Source of the DNA: JADFXI01 sp050011415
GTDB lineage: Bacteria; Nitrospirota; Thermodesulfovibrionia; Thermodesulfovibrionales; Dissulfurispiraceae
DNA length: 11,777 bases
Direction: 5' to 3'
NCBI GenBank assembly: GCA_050011415.1
Contig: JBEKJD010000068.1
Coordinates: 1 to 11,777 of the forward strand
Positions 1-6,599 of this stretch are shown piece after piece. The notes beneath the pieces were generated by a model that made no database searches, was not told where the DNA came from, and saw only the letters and a program-made list of their open reading frames with translations. The first letter of the stretch is position 1; the number at the start of each line of letters is the position of its first letter. Made by a program: the position numbers and the translations under genes.

Positions 1-1
1 G

Positions 2-106
2 AGCACTCTGCCGTGTCATAAATATGTGACGCGACTACACTGCCATGACTGTGATTGCCCCACTCAGGCCATAATCGGTTCCCACAAAGCCGGATTCGGG
101 GCTTCC
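2..106 (+). pseudogene. Open frame upstream of and in phase with the ATPase, possible relic of its P-loop
   Basis: The frame of the following ATPase is open from position 2 to a TGA at 107-109, with no start codon that sets it apart. It encodes a Cys/His-rich stretch (LHCHDCDC) and ends IIGSHKAGFGAS. The end has the G-x4-G spacing of a Walker A (GSHKAG) but F-G where K-S/T is required. The distance to the next predicted beta strand (TYCVFGV) is about right for this ATPase family. Bases 1-120 are 55% G+C (66 of 120 counted) against a very AT-rich gene, so this may instead be unrelated DNA joined to a truncated gene. A 35-codon open frame can also arise by chance. The relic reading is only a possibility. 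Confidence 0.25.
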
Positions 107-124
107 TGAAGGCCACCAACACAT

Positions 125-1441
125 ATGATAGACCGCAAGAAAACATATTGTGTTTTTGGGGTTGAGCCTAGCGGTGATCCAATTTTTCGATTATATCAAA
201 AAGAATTTGCAAGCTTTAATGAATTCGAATTTGAAAACTTTTGGGGAGTTTATTTCTTGGCCTTAGTTTATAATTTAATTTACTCCACTCCTGAATTAAA
301 AGCTGTACTCGATGCTGAGTTAGAAAACCTAGATGCAAAACTACTTAAAATAGGGCTGAAGTTTAAGAAAGGCGGATTTACACGCAGCGATTCAATAAAA
401 TCATTTCTTGGAATAATTTCGCAATCCAAGATAGCATTCGGCATTAAAACAGGACTCAATTCAACAACAGGTACGATAGACTCGGTTACGCCAATGGTTG
501 AAATAGATCCTGGTAGTGCCGCAGAGCTATCTCTTAGGCCGCTCTACCTAGCTGATTTTCGAGATGAACTTGCTCGGATATTGGATAATAAAAAATTGAG
601 AATATGGGTTATGCTTGATCGTCTTGATGAAGTTTTTCCACACCGAAGCGAAGTTGAAAAGATCGGGTTACGTAGCCTTTTGAAAGCATCCTACAATTTT
701 TCACAGCCCAATATTCGAACAAAGATTTTTTTGCGCGATGATATTATCGGGTATTTGGCTGCGGACGGCTTTACAGCTTTAACTCACGTTACTGACAGGA
801 GTTCATCGACCATGTCGTGGTCAAAAGATGAGCTGTTACACTTGATCATTAAGCGTGTGTCTGCAATTGAATTTTTGGCGAATCACTACGCAATAGATAA
901 TAAAAGAATCGATAACGATAAGGATTATAGAGAATCGATTTTCTATAAAATATTCCCCCCAAAAATTGGGAAAACTTATACTATGGATTGGCTTTATTCT
1001 AGTTGTGCTGATGCTAATAATATTGTAACCCCTCGCGACATGATAGATTTTTTTAAATTTGCAAAGGCTGAAGAATTCAAACAGAATCGATTGAACCCTA
1101 AATCGCATGACTATTTAATTAGTGAAGATACATTTAAGAAAGCATTAAATGAATTGTCAGTTCATAAAAGGGATACTTTTTTATTTGCTGAGTTCCCACA
1201 TCTTAAGGATATTTTATTTAAATTTGAAGGTGCATATTCTGAGTACAACACTGAGAGTCTTAAGGAGCTTATAGGGCCTGATTATATAAAAGTATTGGAT
1301 GATCTGCGCGGAATTGGTTTCATTAAACATATTCCCAAAAGCGGCACATACAAGATTCCACTTGTTTGGAGAAAAGGGTTAAATGTTCGAAGAGGAAAGG
1401 CGTATGGAAAGAGAGCTGCCCGTAAGAAAAACACTCTATAA
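125..1441 (+). CDS. Sll1717-type P-loop ATPase lacking Walker A, probably 5'-truncated or broken
   Basis: The protein (438 aa) resembles the P-loop ATPases of the Sll1717/KAP-like type, which occur in accessory and defence-like contexts. Visible parts are a Walker B-like strand ending in acidic residues (LRIWVMLDRLDEVF, about 158-171), a following strand KIFLRDDI (200-207) and a helix WSKDELLHLIIKR (232-244). The last 50 or so residues look like a winged-helix end. Family members start with a Walker A of the GxxGxGKS/T kind just before the segment that opens this ORF (KKTYCVFGVEPSGD, then a Phe-rich region), and no such motif lies in the frame from 125 on. The ATG at 125 has only a weak, distant AAGG. 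An in-frame TGA at 107-109 closes off any longer product. The gene is far more AT-rich than its neighbours (13 G/C in positions 181-240), which suggests horizontal transfer. ATP hydrolysis is unlikely unless the missing motif is supplied elsewhere. Confidence 0.7.
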   Translation: MIDRKKTYCVFGVEPSGDPIFRLYQKEFASFNEFEFENFWGVYFLALVYNLIYSTPELKAVLDAELENLDAKLLKIGLKFKKGGFTRSDSIKSFLGIISQSKIAFGIKTGLNSTTGTIDSVTPMVEIDPGSAAELSLRPLYLADFRDELARILDNKKLRIWVMLDRLDEVFPHRSEVEKIGLRSLLKASYNFSQPNIRTKIFLRDDIIGYLAADGFTALTHVTDRSSSTMSWSKDELLHLIIKRVSAIEFLANHYAIDNKRIDNDKDYRESIFYKIFPPKIGKTYTMDWLYSSCADANNIVTPRDMIDFFKFAKAEEFKQNRLNPKSHDYLISEDTFKKALNELSVHKRDTFLFAEFPHLKDILFKFEGAYSEYNTESLKELIGPDYIKVLDDLRGIGFIKHIPKSGTYKIPLVWRKGLNVRRGKAYGKRAARKKNTL

Positions 1442-1708
1442 AATATTTGACGACCTGGCAAATATTCGCATAACAACGTAAATATTTTTTCTTTCTTCTC
1501 TTATGCGATAGTGGCAAAAACTATTGATCACACTTAACAAGTTATTCCCATAATCAGCAATATTTGTTACTTCCAATCCATGAGGACTCGTCGGTGTTAT
1601 CGCGAACCGACCCCTGAGAAATACTGATTGAAAATGGGTGTCATTAGCGCCGAGGCTGGCCTTTCGATTACTGTGAGAAAATGCAATTTTCGCTTCTTTC
1701 TTAACCAT
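1436..1708 (-). CDS. Doubtful 90-codon ORF overlapping the end of the nucleotidyltransferase gene
   Basis: This minus-strand frame starts with an ATG eight bases inside the 3' end of the preceding nucleotidyltransferase gene (ATGGTTAA contains that gene's stop), an arrangement compatible with translational coupling. The product begins basic (MVKKEAKIAFSHSNRKAS), has no recognisable domain and is not clearly globular. Its stop overlaps the stop of the convergent ATPase. The 259-base gap it fills otherwise holds only a short hairpin (GTCGGT/ACCGAC, 1592-1613) and three AAATATT-type repeats near 1440-1490. It may be a real third gene, a decayed gene, or chance. Confidence 0.22.
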   Translation of the reverse strand: MVKKEAKIAFSHSNRKASLGANDTHFQSVFLRGRFAITPTSPHGLEVTNIADYGNNLLSVINSFCHYRIREERKNIYVVMRIFARSSNIL

Positions 1709-2240
1709 GCATTTTGATATAGGCTATAAACTCTTTGAACTTCTCCCCATGTCCTTCCTTAATCGACCAGCGCTTTACCTCTTTCAGATCGACCTCTTGG
1801 TCTTTAACGACTGCTATGGCTTGATTTAGTGCTTGCGGATCGTTCCAGTGGTAATAGGAGGCCAACCGGTCCTTTACGCAATCTGTCGGAGTCAGCAGGA
1901 TAATAGTGCCTTGGGGGGTATCAATTTTTTCACAGGTCTTTACTGGTTCATTGCCGATTGCCAAGGGCGGCGATACGAATTCGACAAAAAATGGGCAATC
2001 ATCCCGTATAAAGTGCCTCGATTCTTTTTTCTTAAACCCTAAGCCGGTGAGCACCTTTGAAATGTCTTTTTCTTTTCCATGTGATACAAAGTCCAGATCG
2101 TACGACATGAATTTGTTATATGAATAAATATTTATGCAAGCTCCGCCTACCAGAACGGCATCGATGTCTTTTTCTTTGAGCGTACTGATTACAATCGCAG
2201 CCAGTTCCTTAGTATCGATCGTCTTCCAGTCAATCTTCAT
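1701..2240 (-). CDS. Nucleotidyltransferase-fold protein of a toxin-antitoxin-like pair
   Basis: This 179-aa protein has the minimal nucleotidyltransferase signature: a GG pair (residues 32-33, AVLVGGACINIYS), then S-x-D-x-D (SYDLDF, Asp48 and Asp50), and a likely third acidic residue, Glu87, in the strand FFVEFV. Proteins of this fold move a nucleotide onto a protein, RNA or small molecule, and those beside a small regulator often act in toxin-antitoxin or phage-defence modules. Its ATG overlaps the stop of the upstream winged-helix gene (ATGA, 2240-2237), so the two should be translated as a coupled pair. The catalytic triad appears intact, so it may be active. The substrate cannot be read from the sequence. 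A GrpB-like or aminoglycoside-type nucleotidyltransferase is less likely given the partner. Confidence 0.7.
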   Translation of the reverse strand: MKIDWKTIDTKELAAIVISTLKEKDIDAVLVGGACINIYSYNKFMSYDLDFVSHGKEKDISKVLTGLGFKKKESRHFIRDDCPFFVEFVSPPLAIGNEPVKTCEKIDTPQGTIILLTPTDCVKDRLASYYHWNDPQALNQAIAVVKDQEVDLKEVKRWSIKEGHGEKFKEFIAYIKMHG

Positions 2241-2584
2241 AGTGGTTTACCGCGCCTTCGAGGTCTGGTACGCTTGAGATAGTAGCTGATCTTTTCGGAC
2301 TCGGGCATAAATTGATATGCCTTATCAATCAGCCCTCTCAATTCCCTCAAGAATGGATAGCGGGCATTGAAAGTATAAAGCCGCACCTTACCTATAAGCC
2401 GGCTAACAACTATACCGCCTCTTTCGAGCCTTTTGAGTTGCTGCTGTACCCTGTTCACCGGTTCACCAAAAGTCTTCGCCATTCCCAGGGCGTACCCTTC
2501 TCCGTATACTTCCAGATAGAAGAGGACCTTTTCCACCATCTCATTTCCGAATAGACCTTCCAACATTGTCGCCAAACCTACCAT
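2237..2584 (-). CDS. Winged-helix DNA-binding regulator, partner of the nucleotidyltransferase
   Basis: This 115-aa protein has an ArsR-like winged-helix core: helices around VEKVLFYLEVYGEGYALGMAKTF, a recognition-helix region NRVQQQLKRLERGGIV (about 44-59), and a wing with RLIGKVRLYTFN. It ends in a very basic tail (KRTRPRRRGKPL). It is the first gene of the pair. A promoter and overlapping palindromes lie 7-55 bases upstream of its ATG, so autoregulation is the natural inference. No Shine-Dalgarno sequence precedes the ATG at 2584, because the operator runs to within six bases of it. A leaderless or weakly translated message is possible, as is initiation at Met7 (2566). Small wHTH proteins followed by nucleotidyltransferase genes are a known mobile pairing. 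Confidence 0.7.
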   Translation of the reverse strand: MVGLATMLEGLFGNEMVEKVLFYLEVYGEGYALGMAKTFGEPVNRVQQQLKRLERGGIVVSRLIGKVRLYTFNARYPFLRELRGLIDKAYQFMPESEKISYYLKRTRPRRRGKPL

Positions 2585-2590
2585 ATTATT

Positions 2591-2615
2591 TGGTTATATA
2601 ACCATGTTTTATGGT
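2591..2615. promoter_or_regulatory. Probable operator: two overlapping palindromes before the wHTH gene
   Basis: TGGTTATATAACCA (2591-2604) is a perfect 14-bp palindrome. ACCATGTTTTATGGT (2601-2615) is a second inverted repeat with 5-bp arms and a 5-base spacer, and the two share the ACCA at 2601-2604. They cover the predicted -10 and start of the wHTH transcript, which is the expected position for a repressor site. The assignment to the wHTH protein is inferred from position. Confidence 0.6.
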
Positions 2616-2639
2616 AATATACTTCAGCTATGTTGTCAA
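2611..2639 (-). promoter_or_regulatory. Sigma70-type promoter of the wHTH-nucleotidyltransferase pair
   Basis: Read on the minus strand there is a perfect -35 TTGACA (2639-2634), a 17-base spacer and a -10 TACCAT (2616-2611, four of six consensus positions). The start would fall near 2604, inside the operator, leaving about 20 bases before the ATG at 2584. The rest of the gap to the next gene (2640-2808) shows no gene and no clear terminator. Confidence 0.6.
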
Positions 2640-2808
2640 GTTCCAAATGCGGCGGATGCAAATTTTCAATTGTACTCCCCATGATTATAGGGATGCTCCG
2701 ACGTGCGACTTGCTGTAAGAAAGCGACGTCGTTATATACTGTCCGAAAAGTATAGTTCTAACTTTTGTATTTATGCGCCTCTGCGGTAATCAAGAAACGC
2801 ATCACGGT

Positions 2809-3378
2809 CTAACCCCTCGGTTTTGCCAGCACCTCAAGCACCCTGAGATCCAGAAACCGTTTGGACACCGCTGATTTTATTACCAGCACTGTGTCGGAGC
2901 CTCTGCCTGTGCCGGCAACGGCGAGGATTTCCTCCCCTTCAGGGATAAGCCCTGCATCAGCCGCCATCATGACAATTTCACAGCAGACTTTTGTTCCTTC
3001 TCCAAATCTCCTGAGCGCCTGGGCGACAATAAGTGCCGGATAAACTCCATTGAATTTCGAGGCAAAGGCGGTTTCAAGACTGTGGGTGATCATAGTGCCT
3101 GTATAAACTTTTGCGCCTGCCTTCTCTATCCGTTGTCTAACCTCTGCGGATATTTCACAGGCATTGGGTTCCTTAAACCCTGCACAATGGGTCACAACGA
3201 CAATATTGATCCCGCTGTCTTTTAATACTTCTGAAAACAAAATCCCGCTGTCGCCGCCTGTTGACGCAACCACCAGGTGTTTATACCCGAAGTCCCTGAT
3301 GGCGTCTTTAACTATTTGACTGCATGCATCGGTGTTTTCCTTGCCTGCTTTTTCGAAATACACAACCTTTTTTTCCAT
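2809..3378 (-). CDS. Orphan pyruvate-kinase alpha/beta-domain (PK_C-like) protein
   Basis: This 189-aa protein resembles the uncharacterised COG1751-type proteins, which consist only of the C-terminal (PK_C) domain of pyruvate kinase with no catalytic barrel. Visible marks are a first alternating beta/alpha unit with YKHLVVASTGGDSGILF (32-48), IVVVTHCAGFKEPNA (59-73), THSLETAF (98-105) and a closing glycine-rich segment ILAVAGTGRGSDTVLVI (151-167). In pyruvate kinase this domain holds the allosteric effector site, so a ligand-binding or small-molecule role is plausible, but the family's function is not known to me. GGAGG seven or so bases upstream supports the ATG at 3378. It lies 85 bases downstream of the Cys-rich gene on the same strand and may be co-transcribed with it. 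Confidence 0.8.
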   Translation of the reverse strand: MEKKVVYFEKAGKENTDACSQIVKDAIRDFGYKHLVVASTGGDSGILFSEVLKDSGINIVVVTHCAGFKEPNACEISAEVRQRIEKAGAKVYTGTMITHSLETAFASKFNGVYPALIVAQALRRFGEGTKVCCEIVMMAADAGLIPEGEEILAVAGTGRGSDTVLVIKSAVSKRFLDLRVLEVLAKPRG

Positions 3379-3463
3379 AGCGGCCCTCCGGTGAGCAAGA
3401 TTAAAAGTATGCTTTCACGTTTTAAAGGTATTGGTGAGAATGGAAACAGCGCGATATCACGGA

Positions 3464-3736
3464 CTACATATTGTAATTTTCGTAAATCTCGCGTCTGACA
3501 GGACACCGGCAGAAATGGGACGACGCGCCATATTGCATCAGGCAATCGCAATAGCTTTTGTCGCATTTCTTATCTATTATACAAAATTCCAATAGAGTTC
3601 CTGCCAAAGAACAGGTTGTCCAGTTGTCCGGATCATGCAGGCATTTAAAACTGTGCCGGCATTGCGTTTTTTTTCTCCTGGCTTCTTCGCTGATCTGATA
3701 TTCCATAGAGTATGGGTCGTTCCTGTCCTGCCGCAT
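3464..3736 (-). CDS. Small Cys-rich hypothetical protein
   Basis: The product (90 aa, or 80 aa from Met11 at 3706) carries nine cysteines in a non-random pattern: CRHSFKC, then TTC, FC, KKC, SYCDC and FCRCPVRREIY near the C terminus. The closing C-x-CP-x-R-x-E-I-Y segment resembles small Cys-rich hypothetical proteins I associate with Nitrospirota and deltaproteobacterial genomes, but I cannot name a family. Several Cys would suit a zinc or Fe-S site. No signal peptide or membrane segment is seen, so it is probably cytoplasmic. The start is unsure: neither ATG has a strong Shine-Dalgarno. An overlapping 65-codon frame starting at 3774 has a better one (AGGATTGCA-ATG) but a less convincing product. 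A good minus-strand promoter lies about 55 bases upstream. Confidence 0.55.
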   Translation of the reverse strand: MRQDRNDPYSMEYQISEEARRKKTQCRHSFKCLHDPDNWTTCSLAGTLLEFCIIDKKCDKSYCDCLMQYGASSHFCRCPVRREIYENYNM

Positions 3737-3791
3737 TTAAACATTACGGCTTTTGATACAGAGGTGCATTGCAATCCTGTTTTCTGTTACC

Positions 3792-3820
3792 AGTCTATCT
3801 CATAATAAAACGCGTGTCAA
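3792..3820 (-). promoter_or_regulatory. Sigma70-type promoter for the Cys-rich gene, divergent from hemW
   Basis: On the minus strand TTGACA (3820-3815) is followed after 17 bases by TAGACT (3797-3792). Transcription would start near 3785 and give a leader of about 50 bases to the ATG at 3736. It faces away from the hemW promoter, so the 149-base gap is a divergent control region. Confidence 0.6.
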
Positions 3821-3860
3821 GGGTCATTTTTTCAACTTATTTAAAGATTGACAGATGCGG

Positions 3861-3866
3861 TATAAT
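3861..3866 (+). promoter_or_regulatory. Probable -10 element of hemW
   Basis: TATAAT is a perfect -10 hexamer 20 bases before the hemW ATG. At the standard 17-base distance the -35 is only TATTTA (3838-3843). A perfect TTGACA at 3848-3853 is only seven bases away, too close to pair with it. Initiation near 3873 would cut into the GGAAGG (3868-3873) that could serve as the ribosome site, so the true start may differ. Confidence 0.4.
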
Positions 3867-3885
3867 AGGAAGGTTACCGCTGAAT

Positions 3886-5016
3886 ATGGTCAATTATCTT
3901 TATATCCACATCCCTTTCTGTATCGCAAAATGCGACTATTGCGATTTTTATTCCATTCCTCTGGGTCGGTCCGGCCAGGAGAGAGCAAATGAATACGTGG
4001 ATGCTCTCTTGAAGGAATTGGGCCTGAAAAGGGACATTGCCGGGCACTTAAGGACTGTTTATCTTGGCGGCGGCACCCCAACGGTCCTCTCTGCGAAACA
4101 AGTAGCGGCTATTTTATCCGGCGCAAGGGAAATTTTTTCAATAGTCCCGGGGGCTGAAATCACTATTGAGGCAAATCCCGGCACGATTTCCGAAAGGCAA
4201 TTGTCTGTCTTAAGGGAAGCTGGAATCAACCGTATCAGCATCGGCATGCAATCTCTTTCGGGCCGGGAGCTTTGCACCCTTGGCAGAAGTCATTCTGCAG
4301 AGGATGCGCTTGCAGCTGTAAAAGCGGCAAGGAATGCCGGTTTTGACAATATCTCGCTTGATTTGATATACGGGATTCCGGGTCAGAATATGGATGTATG
4401 GCGAGATACACTGGGCAGGGCGCTTGAACTGCTTCCGGAGCACGTATCAGCCTATGAACTCACACCGGAAGAAAACACGCTCCTGCATGTCAGGCTGACG
4501 CAAGGAGTTTATAACTTGCCCGATGAACTGCTTGTCATTGAAATGTATTATGCGGCACTGGAAATGATGAAGGCTTGTGGCTATCTTCATTATGAAATAT
4601 CAAACTTTGCAAAACCGGGATATCAGTGTGTTCATAATCTTAACTACTGGGACCGTGGAGAATATCTCGGAATCGGCGCAGGCGCGCACTCTTTTTTTGA
4701 AGGCAAACGTACCGGCAATATAGCTGATATTGACCGTTATATGAAATCGATAAATTCTGCTGTTATACCGATAGATGAGGAAATGATTATTACAGATCAG
4801 GATGCATTCGGGGAAATGATTTTTTTGGGCCTGAGGAAGACTGAGGGGCTGGACTTGCGTTTCTTGCCTGAAAGCGCGAGGATATTGAAGAACAAGGCCA
4901 TGGACGAGCTTATGCGTCAGGGCCTTATAGAAATCAAAGACCATTACCTCCGCCTTACCGCCAGGGGTCTGGTACTCAGCACAGAAGTAATGGTCCAAAT
5001 ACTGGCGGTCTCGTAA
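3886..5016 (+). CDS. hemW: Radical SAM heme chaperone HemW
   Basis: HemW (often misannotated as oxygen-independent coproporphyrinogen III oxidase) is a radical-SAM-fold protein that binds heme and a 4Fe-4S cluster and delivers heme to cytoplasmic-side targets. The protein of 376 aa opens with MVNYLYIHIPFCIAKC. It has the cluster motif C12-x3-C16-x2-C19 followed by DFYS, then YLGGGTPTVLS, the ITIEANPG strand, ISIGMQSLS, and the family-typical YWDRGEYLGIGAGAHSFF. This length is usual for HemW. The frame is open for 39 more codons upstream, but that stretch is not HemW-like and includes the promoter, so the ATG at 3886 is preferred. Its last codons and stop lie inside a large palindrome shared with the convergent htrA operon. 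Confidence 0.93.
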   Translation: MVNYLYIHIPFCIAKCDYCDFYSIPLGRSGQERANEYVDALLKELGLKRDIAGHLRTVYLGGGTPTVLSAKQVAAILSGAREIFSIVPGAEITIEANPGTISERQLSVLREAGINRISIGMQSLSGRELCTLGRSHSAEDALAAVKAARNAGFDNISLDLIYGIPGQNMDVWRDTLGRALELLPEHVSAYELTPEENTLLHVRLTQGVYNLPDELLVIEMYYAALEMMKACGYLHYEISNFAKPGYQCVHNLNYWDRGEYLGIGAGAHSFFEGKRTGNIADIDRYMKSINSAVIPIDEEMIITDQDAFGEMIFLGLRKTEGLDLRFLPESARILKNKAMDELMRQGLIEIKDHYLRLTARGLVLSTEVMVQILAVS

Positions 5017-5069
5017 AAAATCCATATGCAGCGCAACGCAGCATATGGATTTTTTACGAAACCGCCAGT
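5001..5069. terminator. Bidirectional terminator in a 69-bp palindrome between hemW and htrA
   Basis: Arms 5001-5029 and 5041-5069 are 29 bases each and pair at 28 of 29 positions (only 5010-5060, C against A, fails). The loop is the 11 bases AGCGCAACGCA, which can itself form GCG/CGC around CAA. The inner hairpin TCCATATGC...GCATATGGA is flanked by six T on each strand, so it should work as an intrinsic terminator in both directions. The left arm contains the last codons and TAA of hemW. The right arm ends 42 bases before the htrA stop. Confidence 0.85.
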
Positions 5070-5110
5070 TTACCACTCCTTACAAATCACGAGTCTGAAT
5101 CTTTAACTTT

Positions 5111-6583
5111 TTATTTCACGTTCTTTGCCGGTATCGTTACGTACTGGCGCACGCCGTTCTTTACGATGAGCATAAGGACATCGCTATTGTTTTCGATACC
5201 GGACACAATTTTATTATATTCTTTTACATCGGTTACAGGTTTATGTCTTATTTCCAGTACTACATCGCCTTTATTAAGGACCCCGAGGGCCGGGCTGTCT
5301 TCAGCGATATTGCTTACGACCACGCCTTTTTCCCGCTCGGAGATATTCATTTTCTGGCGGTACTCATCAGTCAATTCCTGCACAGTAACTCCGTTTAACG
5401 CATTATCGGCCTCAACGCTGGTGACGACCTTCGAGTCGGAGGGAAGTTCCCCGATAGTAACAGTAGCTGTCAGGGGACTGCCGTCCCTGATTATGCTTAC
5501 AGTAACTTGTTTGCCCGGTTTTGTTTCAGCTACTGTATTTCTAAAATGGAAGGGATCGCTTATTTTTGTGCCGTCGTATTCTACAACAACATCGCCTCTT
5601 TTCAGTCCGCCTTTCTCGGCAGGGCCTCCCTCCACCACATCGACCAGCACCACGCCGTTGTCATCCTTTAATTTGAACTGTTTGGCGAGATCAGCGGTAA
5701 GCGGCTGTATCTGAACGCCGAGCCAGCCCCGTACTACTTTGCCCTGACTGATAATGCTGTCCATCACATTTTTTACCATATTTGCAGGAATCGCAAACCC
5801 TATACCCTGGTATCCACCGCTGGTGCTGAATATTGCATTGGTGACGCCTATCACGTCACCCTTTACATTTACCAGCGGGCCGCCGGAATTGCCGGGATTT
5901 ATGGCCGCATCAGTCTGTATGAAATTCTCATAATCGCTGATGCCTAAACCGACCCTTCCGAGCGCGCTTATGATTCCCATTGTGACGCTGTGGCTCAGGC
6001 CGAAAGGGTTGCCGACTGCGAGAATTACTTCACCTACTTTTATTTTATCGGAATCGCCCCATTGAATAGTGGGCAGGTTTTTTTCATTGATCTTGATTAC
6101 CGCAACATCTGTACGTGAATCTATACCGATAACCTTGCCCTTGTACTCCTCCTTGTACTCTTTATTGTCATTACCGGTGATTTTGACAACAATATCTTCG
6201 GCCCCTTCAATAACATGGTTATTTGTAATGATATAGCCGTCAGACGTTACTATAAACCCCGAACCCAGGCTCGTAGCCTTTCTCTTCTGACCACCCTCAG
6301 CACCTTCCCCGAAAAACCTTTTGAAAAATGGGTCATTGAAAAAAGGATTTGCAGGAGTTTTAACTGTTCGGGTTGTAGATATATTTACCACGGCAGGCGT
6401 GACCTTTTCGGCAACCTTTGCCATGGCCTCTCCGACTTTTGTGAGCAGGTCAGTCGCTTCCCTGTCGGAAATATCCGCCCTGACAGGAGAAGGCAGCACA
6501 AGGCCCAATGACAGGAACAGGGACAAAACGAGACCGGTTAAGGCATTACGGTAAGTTTTTTTCAAAAATAATCTGCACTGCAT
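5111..6583 (-). CDS. htrA: Periplasmic Do-family serine protease HtrA/DegP
   Basis: A 490-aa exported protease that degrades or holds misfolded envelope proteins. It has a basic start, a hydrophobic core (about 15-30) and a likely signal-peptidase site after PVRA (36). A trypsin-like domain follows with the triad His123 (NNHVIEG), Asp159 (DSRTDVAVIKI) and Ser233 (NPGNSGGPLV). Two PDZ domains come next: about 283-380 (WLGVQIQPL, GPAEKGGLKRGDVV) and about 395-485 (VTVQELT, DSPALGVLNKGDVV). The layout and length fit DegP-like rather than one-PDZ DegS-like members. The start is secured by GGAGGAG seven bases upstream of the ATG. It is the last gene of glgX-tilS-htrA, 16 bases after the tilS stop, so its own SD sits in the gap. 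No separate promoter is obvious, though stress control from within tilS cannot be excluded. Confidence 0.95.
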   Translation of the reverse strand: MQCRLFLKKTYRNALTGLVLSLFLSLGLVLPSPVRADISDREATDLLTKVGEAMAKVAEKVTPAVVNISTTRTVKTPANPFFNDPFFKRFFGEGAEGGQKRKATSLGSGFIVTSDGYIITNNHVIEGAEDIVVKITGNDNKEYKEEYKGKVIGIDSRTDVAVIKINEKNLPTIQWGDSDKIKVGEVILAVGNPFGLSHSVTMGIISALGRVGLGISDYENFIQTDAAINPGNSGGPLVNVKGDVIGVTNAIFSTSGGYQGIGFAIPANMVKNVMDSIISQGKVVRGWLGVQIQPLTADLAKQFKLKDDNGVVLVDVVEGGPAEKGGLKRGDVVVEYDGTKISDPFHFRNTVAETKPGKQVTVSIIRDGSPLTATVTIGELPSDSKVVTSVEADNALNGVTVQELTDEYRQKMNISEREKGVVVSNIAEDSPALGVLNKGDVVLEIRHKPVTDVKEYNKIVSGIENNSDVLMLIVKNGVRQYVTIPAKNVK

Positions 6584-6599
6584 ATATTTCTCCTCCGTT

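Noticed and set aside
3577..3774. 65-codon minus-strand ORF with a good Shine-Dalgarno
   Set aside because: It overlaps the Cys-rich frame and its product looks less protein-like, but it keeps the start of the Cys-rich gene uncertain.
3848..3866. TTGACA and TATAAT as one promoter
   Set aside because: The spacing is seven bases, far too short for a sigma70 pair.
3769..3885. 39-codon N-terminal extension of hemW
   Set aside because: It is not HemW-like, spans the predicted promoter, and the family begins at MVNYLYIHIPFC.
5166..5714. 182-codon plus-strand ORF rich in Ser/Thr
   Set aside because: It is antisense to the PDZ domains of htrA, and its composition is what the reverse of that coding region gives.
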